NCBI RefSeq assembly: GCF_900141745.1
Contig: NZ_FSRM01000002.1
Location: 3,720,001-3,784,000 of the forward strand
Direction: 5' to 3'
Source: Paraburkholderia phenazinium
GTDB lineage: Bacteria; Pseudomonadota; Gammaproteobacteria; Burkholderiales; Burkholderiaceae
Length of the DNA: 64,000 bases
Below the pieces are notes generated by a model. It had not been told where the DNA came from. It ran no database searches and was given only the letters and a program-made list of their open reading frames with translations. The position numbers and the translations under genes were made by a program. Positions 38,188 through 47,401 of the stretch are shown here, piece after piece. Position 1 is the stretch's first letter. Every line of letters begins with the position of its first letter.

Positions 38188-38326
38188 GAATCAGGGCCTG
38201 CCGCCGCGTGGGAACGGGAAAAAATGAACGCTCGCCCCTGCCAGCGGGGCTCGCTCGATCACCTACCGTACCAGCGTATCACGCCCGGCTGACGCCAAGC
38301 CTCGCGGCCTTCCCTCAGACGATTGA

Positions 38327-38752
38327 CTAGACCAGCTCGAACACCACGTCCTGGGCGCCTTCCCACAGCACCTTGGTGCCGAGTTCACGCAGACGCTCCT
38401 TGCCTTCGACGATGGTCAGAAAATGGTTGCCGGCCAGTTGTCCCATCTTGCTGGCAAAACAGCACGAGCCATAGGCGAGGATGATCTCGGTTTCGCTGTA
38501 GCCGCCGGGATAAAACAGAATATCGCCGACCGACGGATGGCTCGTGTGATTTTCAAAGCCCACGGCCTTGCCGTCGTTTTCGAGCTTGAAATCGCCGAGC
38601 GGCACCCAGCAGCCCTCGCCGCTCCAGCGAACGTGGATGATTTTCTGGCGATACGGCAAGAGCTTCAGGAAGGCGGCGACCGTTTGCGGTGCATCCGGAT
38701 TGGTTTCGGCAATAAATTCGTGGCCGCAGGAGGTGAGACGAAGTCGGGTCAT
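38327..38752 (-). CDS. DUF3830 family protein
   Basis: A 141-residue protein of the DUF3830 family, which is thought to have a cyclophilin-like beta-barrel fold; no activity is established to my knowledge. Diagnostic blocks are VRWSGEGCWVPLG, GDILFYPGGYSETEIILAYGSCCFASK and LAGNHFLTIVEGKERL. It stands alone, between the kinase and the AspT-like exchanger, without a clear operon partner. Related genes elsewhere often lie near amidohydrolases and transporters, suggesting a metabolic rather than protein-folding role. Confidence 0.83.
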   Translation of the reverse strand: MTRLRLTSCGHEFIAETNPDAPQTVAAFLKLLPYRQKIIHVRWSGEGCWVPLGDFKLENDGKAVGFENHTSHPSVGDILFYPGGYSETEIILAYGSCCFASKMGQLAGNHFLTIVEGKERLRELGTKVLWEGAQDVVFELV

Positions 38753-38896
38753 TGCTGTTGGTCCGCTAGATCAGGTTGAACGGGATGGTCGGCCGGTCGT
38801 TATTTTGTGGGCTCCAAAAAGAGCACGACAGGTACAGTTCGGACACCTTCGGTCAGGCCAGTTACGCTGGGAGCGCAAGCCGGATCTTCATCACGG

Positions 38897-40486
38897 TCAA
38901 CGCAGCAGTGCCGGCACGATATCCACGAACAGTATCTTGATGATGGTCATGCCGGGAAAAATCATCGCATAGCCGATGTCCGGCTCATCCGTCGGCGCCA
39001 GCTTGCTCGCGTAGGCAAGGATAGCCGGATTGCCGCAAGCCCCAGCGACGATGCCCGCCACCTGATCGAACGACATGTGGCAAACGAACAGCCCCAGCAC
39101 GATGACGGGGATAGCGAGCGCCAGCAGTACTACCGCGCCGAGGCCGAGCATCAACAAGCCCGTCTGCGATACCGTCGAGGCAAAGCGCGGGCCCGATGCC
39201 ATGCCGACCTGGGCGAGAAACAGCGTCAGCCCCAGGTTACGCAGCACAAGGTTAGCCGAGAGCGGAATCGTCCAGTTCAGCCCACCGGTGCGACGTAATT
39301 TTCCGAGGATCAGCGCTACGATCAGTACGCCTGATAATCCCAGGCCGATCTTGCCGATGCCAGGTAGAGGGATACTGATCGCACCAAGCAGAAAACCTAA
39401 CGCCATCCCCAAGCCGATTGAGATGTAGCTGAATTCGGCGGTTCCCTTGATCGAATTGCCGAAGAACCTGCATAGCCCCGCGAAATCCGCGGGATTCGCG
39501 AGCAGACCCACGCGGTCGCCGAACTCGAGAACGAGATCCGGGCGCGCCAGCATATCGGCATCGCCGCGCCGCACATGCGCAATCACCGCGGCGTTTTCAC
39601 CCGGCAAGCCGAGTTCGGCCAGGGCTCTGCCCACCACCGCCGGGCGCGATGCAAATACCCGCAGGTAATCGAGGTGCTGGCGGTCCTTGACCATCCGTCC
39701 TGGCTCCGCCTCGCCAAGGCTTTCTCCCGCGAGGTCGAGCGTGGCGCGGTTCGGACCGACCATCAGCAGCAAGTCATGTTCCGCCAGCACCAGGTCGGGC
39801 CTGGCTGGTTCGTTGTGATGCGCCCGGCGACGCGCCACGATCTGCACATCCGCAGGCAGACCGCTCATCAACTCAGCCAGCGTTTTCCCCGCAAAATGAG
39901 GGTTATCCAGCGAGACCTCGAGTATTTCCATGCCGGCAGCCGAGGGCGCCGCAATCTTCGGCTTCACCAGCGCGAAGGTGATGTACAGCAACAAAATCGG
40001 CCCCGCCACGCCGAACGGATACGCGACCGAATAGCCCACCGCCGCATCGTCGTTACCGAGCTCCGCGAGCGCCGCCTGCAGCGTTGCCGTGCTGGTGCCT
40101 GAGCCGGCGAACAGGCCTAACGCGTGACCCGGATTGAGCTGATAGATTTTCATGCAGACCAGACTCACGACGCCGGATAGCAGCACGCCGACGAGCGCAA
40201 TGAGATTCGCCCGGCGTCCATAGGCGCTGCTGAAGCCGAGGAAAAACTGCTTGCCGTACTGCGCTCCTACCGCATACAGAAACAGCGCGAGGCCGAGCGT
40301 ACCGACCATTGCCGCAGGTGCCGATTTCGGCGCAAACCAGCCGACCGCCAACCCGACGAACAAAACCGCCCCTACGCCGAGAGAAAATCCCTTGATGCTG
40401 ATTTCCCCCACCACGTAGCCAATCGCGATGGTGAGGAACAATGCGAACATCGGCTGCTGTTCGAGCAGCGCCTTGACGAACTGCAT
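38897..40486 (-). CDS. AspT/YidE/YbjL-family antiporter
   Basis: A 529-residue membrane exchanger with the duplicated layout of the AspT family: two blocks of about five to six helices surround a central cytoplasmic part with two RCK-C (TrkA-C) like domains (about 190-345, including ILEVSLDNPHFAGKTLAELM and LPGENAAVIAHVRRGD). The glycine-rich motifs GLFAGSGTSTATLQAAL and GIVAGACGNPAILAYASKL occur in the two halves. Known members exchange aspartate for alanine or carry dicarboxylates such as succinate. It is followed by a phosphotransacetylase-like gene upstream in the operon. Confidence 0.88.
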   Translation of the reverse strand: MQFVKALLEQQPMFALFLTIAIGYVVGEISIKGFSLGVGAVLFVGLAVGWFAPKSAPAAMVGTLGLALFLYAVGAQYGKQFFLGFSSAYGRRANLIALVGVLLSGVVSLVCMKIYQLNPGHALGLFAGSGTSTATLQAALAELGNDDAAVGYSVAYPFGVAGPILLLYITFALVKPKIAAPSAAGMEILEVSLDNPHFAGKTLAELMSGLPADVQIVARRRAHHNEPARPDLVLAEHDLLLMVGPNRATLDLAGESLGEAEPGRMVKDRQHLDYLRVFASRPAVVGRALAELGLPGENAAVIAHVRRGDADMLARPDLVLEFGDRVGLLANPADFAGLCRFFGNSIKGTAEFSYISIGLGMALGFLLGAISIPLPGIGKIGLGLSGVLIVALILGKLRRTGGLNWTIPLSANLVLRNLGLTLFLAQVGMASGPRFASTVSQTGLLMLGLGAVVLLALAIPVIVLGLFVCHMSFDQVAGIVAGACGNPAILAYASKLAPTDEPDIGYAMIFPGMTIIKILFVDIVPALLR

Positions 40487-40537
40487 GGCGACCTCCGACT
40501 TCGGTTCAGCCGTGGTGCAACAGAGGTTCGGCGTACG

Positions 40538-41479
40538 TCATAAGATCGCCTTGGTGGGTTGCGCCCGCCTCCAGTTTGCAAACAATGCCGCCACCGCACA
40601 GGACGCAAGACGCGCCGTCAGCGAGTCGGCCCGGCTGGTGAGGACGATGGGCAGCCGCGCACCGAGCACGATTCCCGCGGCATCGGCGCCGGCCAGGAAG
40701 GTCAGGCTCTTGGCGAGCATGTTGCCCGCTTCGAGATCCGGCACGATCAGGATATCGGCCTGGCCCGCCACCGGCGAGTCGATGTGCTTGATCTTCGCCG
40801 CATTCAGATCGATGGCGTTATCGAGCGCAAGCGGCCCATCGAGCAGCGCGCCGGTGATCTGTCCGCGATCGGCCATCTTGCACAGTGCGCCAGCTTCAAC
40901 CGTTGTGGGCATAGTCGGGTTGACCGTTTCGACGGCCGAAAGTATCGCCACTTTCGGCAACCCGACGCCGAGCGCATGGGCAAGATCGATCGCGTTCTGA
41001 ATGATATGCACCTTGTCCTGCAAGGTCGGAACAATGTTCACAGCAGCGTCGCTCACAATCAGCGGCTGCTTAAGCGCAGGCACGTCCATGACGAAACAAT
41101 GACTGATGCGCCGCTCGGTACGTAACCCGGTCTCGCGCTTGACCACCGCGCCCATCAGTTCATCCGTATGCAGGCTGCCTTTCATGAGCGCGTCGACCGC
41201 TCCTTCGCGTGCCAGGCGCACTGCCGTGTCGGCGGAGGCGTGGCTATGCTCGGCGTCGACAATCGAGTAGCCCGAAATATCCAGTTCGCAAGCGGCAGCA
41301 ACGGCACGGATCTTTTGCTCCGGCCCAATCAGGGTGGGGACTAACAGATGCTGCCTGGCGGCATCCACGGCGCCGCGCAGCGCACTCTCGTCGCATGGAT
41401 GAACCACGCCGCAGCGCATCGGTTCGAGCGCCTGGCAACTGGCGATGAGACGCGCGTATTTCTCGTGCTGGTTTTCCAT
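40538..41479 (-). CDS. Phosphate acetyl/butyryltransferase family protein
   Basis: A 313-residue enzyme of the Pta/Ptb family. It shows ALMKGSLHTDELMGAVV, RRISHCFVMDVPALKQPLIVSDAAVN, PKVAILSAVETVNPTMPTT and DILIVPDLEAGNMLAKSLTFL. It would exchange CoA and phosphate on a short acyl group. Family members alone, without acetate kinase, are common in Burkholderiales. Its 51-base spacing to the exchanger suggests co-expression. Acyl specificity cannot be fixed; acetyl is the default. Confidence 0.88.
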   Translation of the reverse strand: MENQHEKYARLIASCQALEPMRCGVVHPCDESALRGAVDAARQHLLVPTLIGPEQKIRAVAAACELDISGYSIVDAEHSHASADTAVRLAREGAVDALMKGSLHTDELMGAVVKRETGLRTERRISHCFVMDVPALKQPLIVSDAAVNIVPTLQDKVHIIQNAIDLAHALGVGLPKVAILSAVETVNPTMPTTVEAGALCKMADRGQITGALLDGPLALDNAIDLNAAKIKHIDSPVAGQADILIVPDLEAGNMLAKSLTFLAGADAAGIVLGARLPIVLTSRADSLTARLASCAVAALFANWRRAQPTKAIL

Positions 41480-41587
41480 CGGCTACGGCTCCCAGGACTG
41501 CGTGCGGTCGGAGACTGCTGGATAACTGTAGTTGGTCTGATGAATGTTTTCAATGAGCGAACGCTCGACGCATCGTGCGGCCGGCAG

Positions 41588-42883
41588 TCAGGACAGCGCG
41601 TCGAGCATGCGGTACCAGGCGACTCCCGCAGCAATGTAGAAACGCTGCAAGCCATGCAACGGAACGGGCCGGATCGGAGTAGCCGGAAATGGAAACGCCG
41701 TACTCGCGTCGCCGCACAAGCGGGCGGCAAGGTGCTTGCCCAGTGTCGTCGCCATAGCGATGCCACGTCCGTTGTAGCCGAGTGCAATCGTGAGGCCCGG
41801 AGCCGGTTCGTGAACGTGCGGCAGAAAGTCCGCGGTAATGGCAATGCGTCCCGCCCAGCGGTATTCGTATTCGATCCCCTTGAGCTGAGGAAACAACAGT
41901 TGCACAGACCGTTCGAGGTGTGACCAGTCGCTGGCGCTGCGCGGTTCGGAAAACGGCCCGCGGCCCCCCATCAGTAAACGGCCTTGCGAATCGCGGCGAA
42001 AATAGAGCAGCAGACGGCGCGAATCGGATGCCACTTCGCCGCCGCTCAGAATGCTATCCGTCACCGCGGGCGCGAGCGGCCGAGTCGCCACGATGAAGCT
42101 GTTCGCAGCAATCACCGTTCGCTCCAGTTTCGGCCAGAGCGGGCCCGTATAACCGTTGGTCGCCAGCACGACCCGGCTCGCCGTCACAACCGGGCCGCGT
42201 GCGGTTGCGACGCGCCACATGTTCCCCTCGTGAACCAGCGAAGTCGCGAGCGTACCGCCATGCACGGTCACCCCCAGCCCGACCGCGGCCCGTGCAAGGC
42301 CGCGCGCGTAACTGAGCGGCTGGATGCTGCCGGCGCGGTGATCGACCCAGCCACCCACGAATGCGTCCGTTCCAACGCGTTGCGACACGGCTTTTGCATC
42401 GAGCACGCTCACGGACGCGCCGCGCGCCTCCCACTGGCGCGCGCGTCGCACCACCGTCTCGAGCATCGCAGCTGAATGCGCAGGCTGAATCCAACCGTGG
42501 CGCAACGCAGCGCAGTCGATTCCATACCTGTGGATCAGATCGAAAACCGTATCGGCCGCGCCGCCCACGATCTCGACGAGCGCGTTGCCTGCCGTTTCGC
42601 CATAGCGCCGCACGAGTTCATCGGGGTCGTATTTAAGGCCCGGGATCACCTGGCCGCCGTTGCGGCCCGATGCGCCCCACCCCGGTTCCACGGCATCGAG
42701 CACACACGCGCGCACACCGCGCTCGGCAAGATGTAATGCAGTGGAAAGCCCCGTATAGCCGGCCCCGATGATCGCCACGTCGAAAGTTGCAGATTCAGTT
42801 AGCGGTGGAGTGGCAGTCGCGGGCGTCGCGGTGGCCGCCCAGAGCGAGTCGGGCAAAGACATCTCAGCGTTGACTGCAATCAT
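41588..42883 (-). CDS. FAD-dependent amine/amino-acid oxidoreductase (DadA/PuuB-like)
   Basis: A 431-residue DAO-fold flavoprotein. It begins with [23 protein letters not shown] (GxGxxG), then [20 protein letters not shown], a block typical of gamma-glutamylputrescine oxidase-like enzymes. The C-terminal FAD-binding stretch, [22 protein letters not shown], is also present. It overlaps the ABC ATPase gene by 4 bases, so it probably oxidises the compound imported by that transporter. A second, related but distinct enzyme is encoded at 55336. Confidence 0.9.
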   Translation of the reverse strand: MIAVNAEMSLPDSLWAATATPATATPPLTESATFDVAIIGAGYTGLSTALHLAERGVRACVLDAVEPGWGASGRNGGQVIPGLKYDPDELVRRYGETAGNALVEIVGGAADTVFDLIHRYGIDCAALRHGWIQPAHSAAMLETVVRRARQWEARGASVSVLDAKAVSQRVGTDAFVGGWVDHRAGSIQPLSYARGLARAAVGLGVTVHGGTLATSLVHEGNMWRVATARGPVVTASRVVLATNGYTGPLWPKLERTVIAANSFIVATRPLAPAVTDSILSGGEVASDSRRLLLYFRRDSQGRLLMGGRGPFSEPRSASDWSHLERSVQLLFPQLKGIEYEYRWAGRIAITADFLPHVHEPAPGLTIALGYNGRGIAMATTLGKHLAARLCGDASTAFPFPATPIRPVPLHGLQRFYIAAGVAWYRMLDALS

Positions 42884-43650
42884 TTCGGAGTGCTGGAAGA
42901 TGGAGAAGATGAAGCGGAGTCATGAGGCGACAGCAGACGCCGCAGAAAATCCTGGGTGCGCGGATGCTGCGGACGTTCAAGCACCTCGCTCGCTGCGCCC
43001 TCCTCACAGATCGTGCCGCCGTGCAGGAAGCAGACCCGGTCTGCCACTTCGCGCGCAAAGCCCATCTCGTGGGTCACGACGATCATCGTCATACCGTCGC
43101 GCGCGAGCGTGCGCATCACATTGAGCACTTCGCCGACCAGTTCCGGATCGAGCGCCGAAGTCGGCTCGTCGAACAGGATGGCCCGCGGTTTCATCGCGAG
43201 CGCCCTCGCAATCGCCACGCGCTGCTGTTGACCGCCCGACAGTTCCCCCGGATAAGCGTTGATCCGATGCGACAGCCCCACTTTGTCGAGCAGTTGCCGC
43301 GCTTCCTTTCGCGCCACAGCAGGCGCGACCTTCTTGACGTACACCGGACCCTCCATCACGTTTTCGAGCGCGGTGCGATGCGGAAACAGGTTGAAGCGCT
43401 GAAACACCATCCCCACCTGGGTACGCAGTTCGTGGATGTTCTTCGCGTGCGCATCGACGCGCGCGCCGGCAATTTCGATCAAGCCGTCGTCATACGTTTC
43501 GAGGCCGTTGATGCAGCGAAGCAGCGTCGATTTCCCGGATCCAGACGGTCCGATCAGACACACTACCTGTCCCTGTTTCACGCCGAGCGACACGCCCTTC
43601 AGCACATGCTGATCGTGAAACCGCTTGTGGACCGCCGTGACCTCGATCAT
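42880..43650 (-). CDS. Polar amino-acid ABC transporter ATP-binding protein (GlnQ-like)
   Basis: A 256-residue ATPase. Walker [11 protein letters not shown]-loop [12 protein letters not shown], signature [19 protein letters not shown] and Walker [14 protein letters not shown] are all intact, followed by the H-loop [14 protein letters not shown]. The block layout is that of the PAAT (GlnQ/HisP) group. It overlaps both neighbours by 4 bases and works with the permease and binding protein upstream. Confidence 0.95.
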   Translation of the reverse strand: MIEVTAVHKRFHDQHVLKGVSLGVKQGQVVCLIGPSGSGKSTLLRCINGLETYDDGLIEIAGARVDAHAKNIHELRTQVGMVFQRFNLFPHRTALENVMEGPVYVKKVAPAVARKEARQLLDKVGLSHRINAYPGELSGGQQQRVAIARALAMKPRAILFDEPTSALDPELVGEVLNVMRTLARDGMTMIVVTHEMGFAREVADRVCFLHGGTICEEGAASEVLERPQHPRTQDFLRRLLSPHDSASSSPSSSTPK

Positions 43651-44303
43651 GTGCTTTTCCTCAATCCAAGCCGCTTTTCAAGCCGGTGCAGGCCAAACAC
43701 CAACGGCAAGCTGAGTGCGAGATAGAGCAGCGCGACCAGCGTAAACACGGTCATGTTCTGGAATGTCGACGAGGCGATCAACTGGCCCTGACGGGTCATT
43801 TCGGCGACGGTAATCGTCGAGGCAAGCGACGAGTCCTTGAGCATCATCACGAGCGTGTTGCAGTACGGCGGCAGCGCGATACGAAACGCCTGCGGCAACA
43901 CCACGCGCCGCATGATCAGCGCACTGCGCATGCCGATCGACTGCGCGGCCTCGATCTGCCCATGGTCGATCGCTTCGATGCCTGCCCGGAAGTTCTCGGC
44001 CTGATAGGCCGAGTAGGCGAAACCGAGCCCTGCAACACCGGCCTGAAATGCCGAGAGCTGAATGCCGATATCCGGCAGCACGAAGTAGATGTAGAACAAC
44101 TGGACGATAATCGGCAGCCCGCGGATCACGTTGATCACGGTGGTCGCGAACACCGATGCGGCCCGGTTGCGCGATACCTTCAGCAACGCCAGCACCAGAC
44201 CGAGTACCGAGCTCAATACGAACGAGCAAACGGTAATCTCGATCGTGACGATGGCGCCTTTCAGCAGGATTGGCAGGAACTCGATCGCATTCTGCAGGAA
44301 CAT
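43647..44303 (-). CDS. Polar amino-acid ABC transporter permease
   Basis: A 218-residue inner-membrane permease of the HisMQ type with about five helices. The cytoplasmic coupling loop is [29 protein letters not shown], the standard EAA motif. Only one permease gene is present, so it probably forms a homodimer. It lies between the ATPase (4-base overlap) and the binding-protein gene. Confidence 0.94.
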   Translation of the reverse strand: MFLQNAIEFLPILLKGAIVTIEITVCSFVLSSVLGLVLALLKVSRNRAASVFATTVINVIRGLPIIVQLFYIYFVLPDIGIQLSAFQAGVAGLGFAYSAYQAENFRAGIEAIDHGQIEAAQSIGMRSALIMRRVVLPQAFRIALPPYCNTLVMMLKDSSLASTITVAEMTRQGQLIASSTFQNMTVFTLVALLYLALSLPLVFGLHRLEKRLGLRKST

Positions 44304-44375
44304 GGTTCTCCCCGAATTACACCGAAGATGCGCGCGGCACGGACACGGCCAGGCTGGATGAAGCGATGCGCAGCG

Positions 44376-45158
44376 TTACTCCATATGCCATTTCTGCAGG
44401 ACCTGCTGCAGGGAACCGTCCGCCTTCATCTTCTTGATGGCCTGATTGAGCATTTCAAGCGTCGCCGAGTCACCCTTACGGACTACGAAACACACCTGGC
44501 CTTTCACATCCGGTTGATACTCCTTCACGAGTTTTACCTGCGGATTGGCACCGTGTTCGAGCTGATACGCAATGATGGGCTGGTCGCCGAATCCCGCCTT
44601 GATACGGCCAAGCGCGACGTCGCGCATGATGTCGGCCACCGAGTCGTATGTGCGCACTTCCTTGAAGATGCCCCGCTTGTTCAAGGCATCGACGAATGCC
44701 GTGCCGACCTGAGCGCCCACTACTTCGCCCTTCAGGTCGTCCATCGACGTGTAATGCCCGGTATCGTCTGCCTTGACCATCAGCCCTTCGCCGTACGAGT
44801 AGACCGTGTCGGAGAAATCGACGACCTGCTGGCGCGCCGGCGTCTTCAGCATTGCCGCAGAGATGATGTCGATTTTTTTGGTGGTAAGCGACGGAATCAG
44901 CGCGGAGAACGTCGTTTGCTGGACACTGACCTGGAAACCGCCTTCCTTGCCCGCCGCCGTGATGGCGTCGACCATCATGCCCTGAATCGAACCGGTCTTC
45001 ACGTCGAGGAAGGTGAACGGCACACCGGTTGCCGTGGCGCCTACCGTGTAAGCCGGCTGCTCGGCGGCCACCGCAATGGCGGCCACCGCAATTACACAGG
45101 ACAAAGCGATAGCAAGGCCGGTTGCAGCACCGGCGAGGCGTTTGACGAGCGGAATCAT
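44376..45158 (-). CDS. Periplasmic amino-acid-binding protein (family 3)
   Basis: A 260-residue solute-binding protein with a signal peptide of about 30 residues ending near VAAEQ. It has the two-lobe layout of family 3 (VGATATGVPFTFLDVKTGSIQGMMVDAI near the start, GFGDQPIIAYQLEH in the second lobe). In most binding proteins of the family an Arg-Asp pair holds the amino-acid groups; the Asp is visible in QPIIAY's neighbourhood but the Arg cannot be placed with confidence. The ligand is unknown. It heads the ABC-oxidoreductase operon. Confidence 0.92.
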   Translation of the reverse strand: MIPLVKRLAGAATGLAIALSCVIAVAAIAVAAEQPAYTVGATATGVPFTFLDVKTGSIQGMMVDAITAAGKEGGFQVSVQQTTFSALIPSLTTKKIDIISAAMLKTPARQQVVDFSDTVYSYGEGLMVKADDTGHYTSMDDLKGEVVGAQVGTAFVDALNKRGIFKEVRTYDSVADIMRDVALGRIKAGFGDQPIIAYQLEHGANPQVKLVKEYQPDVKGQVCFVVRKGDSATLEMLNQAIKKMKADGSLQQVLQKWHME

Positions 45159-45267
45159 GCGGATCTCCAGATTGGGATGGTTTGAACCTACTGCGACTCT
45201 TCCACAGCGATACGCGGTGTTTGAAGCATGATAATCAAATCAAAAATATCGCAAAGAAATTTATGTG

Positions 45268-45282
45268 TATCGATATTCGATA
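45268..45282. promoter_or_regulatory. Inverted repeat, candidate IclR-type operator
   Basis: TATCGA-TAT-TCGATA, followed directly by CGATA, forms a 15-base dyad between the divergent binding-protein and IclR genes, 49 bases before the chosen IclR start. Known IclR-family sites in this group are similar A/T-flanked TCGATA-type repeats. Confidence 0.5.
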
Positions 45283-45330
45283 CGATAGACTGTGTCCAAC
45301 CTGGCAAAACAAGACGGATCAAAGGCGCAC

Positions 45331-46134
45331 ATGAGCGAGCTGAACGAGGACAAAGAGGTCGACCTGCTGTTCAACCAGTCGCTGGAAAAGGGCTTGGCCG
45401 TGTTGCGCGCCTTCAGCGCGAAACGGCGCACCATGACGCTCGCAGAAGTAGCCGAAGCCACCGGCATAACAAAGAGTTCGGCCCAGCGCATGATCTATAC
45501 GCTCGAGAAGCTCGGCTACGTGCGCAAACATCCGCTCACCCGCCGCTATCAGTTGACGCTGCGCGCGATGCAGATCGGCTTCAACTATCTGGCGGCCGAC
45601 ACGTTGATCGACGTGGCCAACCCGTTCCTCTCTGAACTGACGAACGTCACCGGCGAGACCACCAATCTGACCGAGCCCGACGACGACGAAATGGTCTACG
45701 TAGCCCGTTTTGTATGTACGAAGTTCGTACCAATCCACATGCCGATCGGCAGCCGGATTCCGATGTACTGCACCGGGTCGGGCCGTGCCTACCTCAGCGC
45801 GTTGCCGCGCGATGAGGCGCTCGAGCGGCTCGCGAAAATGGATCTGATCGGATACACGCCACACACGCTGACGGATATCGGGGAGATCGGGCAGCGCCTT
45901 GCCGACGCACAGCGCAACGGCTATGCGACGAATCGCGAAGAGTTGTTCATCGGCGATATGACGATCGCAGCACCGGTAATCGATAGCCAGAGAAGGCCGG
46001 TAGCGGCGGTGCACGTCGTGGCGCCCACCAGCCGGTGGACGCTCGCCGAGGCGCAGGAGCGGCTCGCGCCAGCGGTGATCGACTGCGCCCGCGGTATCAG
46101 CAATTCGATCAGGACACTCGAGCTGATTTCATAA
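45331..46134 (+). CDS. IclR-family transcriptional regulator
   Basis: A 267-residue regulator with an N-terminal winged helix (about 12-75; SLEKGLAVLRAFSAKRRTMTLAEVAEATGITKSSAQRMIYTLEKLGYV in parts) and an IclR effector domain (GSRIPMYCTGSGRAYLSALP; NREELFIGDMTIAAPVID). ATG 45331 has AAAGG upstream; a GTG at 45292 would add 13 residues. It is divergent from the ABC-oxidoreductase operon with a dyad between, so it probably controls that operon. Confidence 0.9.
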   Translation: MSELNEDKEVDLLFNQSLEKGLAVLRAFSAKRRTMTLAEVAEATGITKSSAQRMIYTLEKLGYVRKHPLTRRYQLTLRAMQIGFNYLAADTLIDVANPFLSELTNVTGETTNLTEPDDDEMVYVARFVCTKFVPIHMPIGSRIPMYCTGSGRAYLSALPRDEALERLAKMDLIGYTPHTLTDIGEIGQRLADAQRNGYATNREELFIGDMTIAAPVIDSQRRPVAAVHVVAPTSRWTLAEAQERLAPAVIDCARGISNSIRTLELIS

Positions 46135-46455
46135 CAGGCGCGCGCCAACCTGCAGCGTCGCGCGAAACCGTCACCGCACGCACGATTTCGATTCACAACC
46201 GCTTCGCCTGCCTCTTCGTGTCTCTCCCGAGGCACGGAAATGGTGCTTCGGCTTCCCCGTCCACCGATACCGGCGCTTTCCGGCCGCCCTCCTCGCCATC
46301 GGCCAACCCATTGTCCGTCCGCCGTTTCACACCCGCTCGCCGCTTTCGCACACCTCATTGGCATACATTCTGCTTGGTGGCACTTTAATTGTTCAACAAT
46401 TATTTTCTTATTGTTGAACAATGTATATTGTCACCACACCGACGAGTGAGAGCCC
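46135..46455. other. Intergenic region with twin palindromic operators
   Basis: 321 bases; the only clear structure is the twin site at 46388-46422. The stretch before it is GC-rich and without a gene. Confidence 0.6.
46388..46422. promoter_or_regulatory. Twin GntR-type operators upstream of ABC transporter operon
   Basis: ATTGTTCAACAAT (46388-46400) and ATTGTTGAACAAT (46410-46422) are each near-perfect palindromes and exact complements of each other. Their centres are 22 bases apart, about two helical turns, so two regulator dimers could bind on one face. The operon downstream encodes its own GntR/FCD regulator, and ATTGT-ACAAT symmetry is typical for that class. Confidence 0.7.
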
Positions 46456-47328
46456 ATGAAAGCCCATCTTTGCCTCAATTCTTTGCTGAACGCCCTGCTG
46501 AAACTGGCGAAATTCGCTACCGCTACCGGGGCGGTCTGCGCAGCCACCCATGTCTTCGCGGCCACGGGCATCCCGACGGTCACCTCTGGCGCCTTAACCG
46601 TCGGCGCCGATTTGACCTATCCGCCGTACGACTACCTCGAAGGCGCCACCCCGAGCGGCTTCGACCCTGCGTTCATGAGCAGGCTCGCGGAGCATCTGAA
46701 ACTAAAACCCGGATTCGTCGACACGCGCTTCGCCAACCTGATCCTCGGCGTCAACGCGAACCGCTTCGACGTGATTGCATCGGCACTCTATGTGACGCCG
46801 GAACGCGCGAAGCAGATCGATTTCGTGCCTTACCTGAAAACCGGCGGCTCGCTGCTCGCGTTGAGCCATTCCGGCTTCGCCCCGAAGACGCCGGAAGATC
46901 TTTGCGGCAAGCGCGTAAGTTCGATCAAGGGCGCGTCGTGGATTCCGAAACTCAACGACGTGTCGAAACAGGTCTGTGCGCCTGCCGGTCGCGGCGCAAT
47001 CGACGTGCGCGAGTTCGAGACTTCGCCGGAAGCGGCCCAGGCCGTGCTGGCGCACGCGGTCGACGCGCAGTTCGAAGACTCGGCCGTGGCGCAGATGACC
47101 GTCAACAAGCTTGGCGGACGCGTGGCGATTACCTCGACCACCCCGCTCTATCCGGTCGTCATCGGTCTCGGCGTCAAGAAAGGCAATGACGCGCTGCTCG
47201 CCGAGCTGAAGAGTGCGTTTGCGTCGATGAAGCAGGCGGGTGAATACCAGGCACTACTCAAGCAGTACAACGTCGCGGAGCCGACCGGCAATGACATTGC
47301 CCTGGCGCTCGGTACGGCACAGAACTAA
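46456..47328 (+). CDS. Periplasmic amino-acid-binding protein (family 3)
   Basis: A 290-residue solute-binding protein. The signal peptide ends about residue 36 (HVFAATG). The first lobe has LTVGADLTYPPYDYLEGATPSGFDP, typical of family 3, and the second has SSIKGASWIPKLNDV and ITSTTPLYPVVIGLGVKKGND. It is followed by the permease-ATPase fusion and a GntR regulator. Ligand unknown; the start of the mature region resembles arginine/ornithine or opine binders more than glutamine binders. Confidence 0.9.
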   Translation: MKAHLCLNSLLNALLKLAKFATATGAVCAATHVFAATGIPTVTSGALTVGADLTYPPYDYLEGATPSGFDPAFMSRLAEHLKLKPGFVDTRFANLILGVNANRFDVIASALYVTPERAKQIDFVPYLKTGGSLLALSHSGFAPKTPEDLCGKRVSSIKGASWIPKLNDVSKQVCAPAGRGAIDVREFETSPEAAQAVLAHAVDAQFEDSAVAQMTVNKLGGRVAITSTTPLYPVVIGLGVKKGNDALLAELKSAFASMKQAGEYQALLKQYNVAEPTGNDIALALGTAQN

Positions 47329-47401
47329 CGGCACACCGCGCGCAGCCTGAGGCCGGGCACTCGCCCGTGTCCTCGTGGCTGCACGCCGTAGGGGGAAGCT
47401 C

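Noticed and set aside
43686..45185. A 499-codon plus frame across the ABC permease and binding-protein genes
   Set aside because: It is opposite two unmistakable ABC transporter genes, with shadow-like composition.
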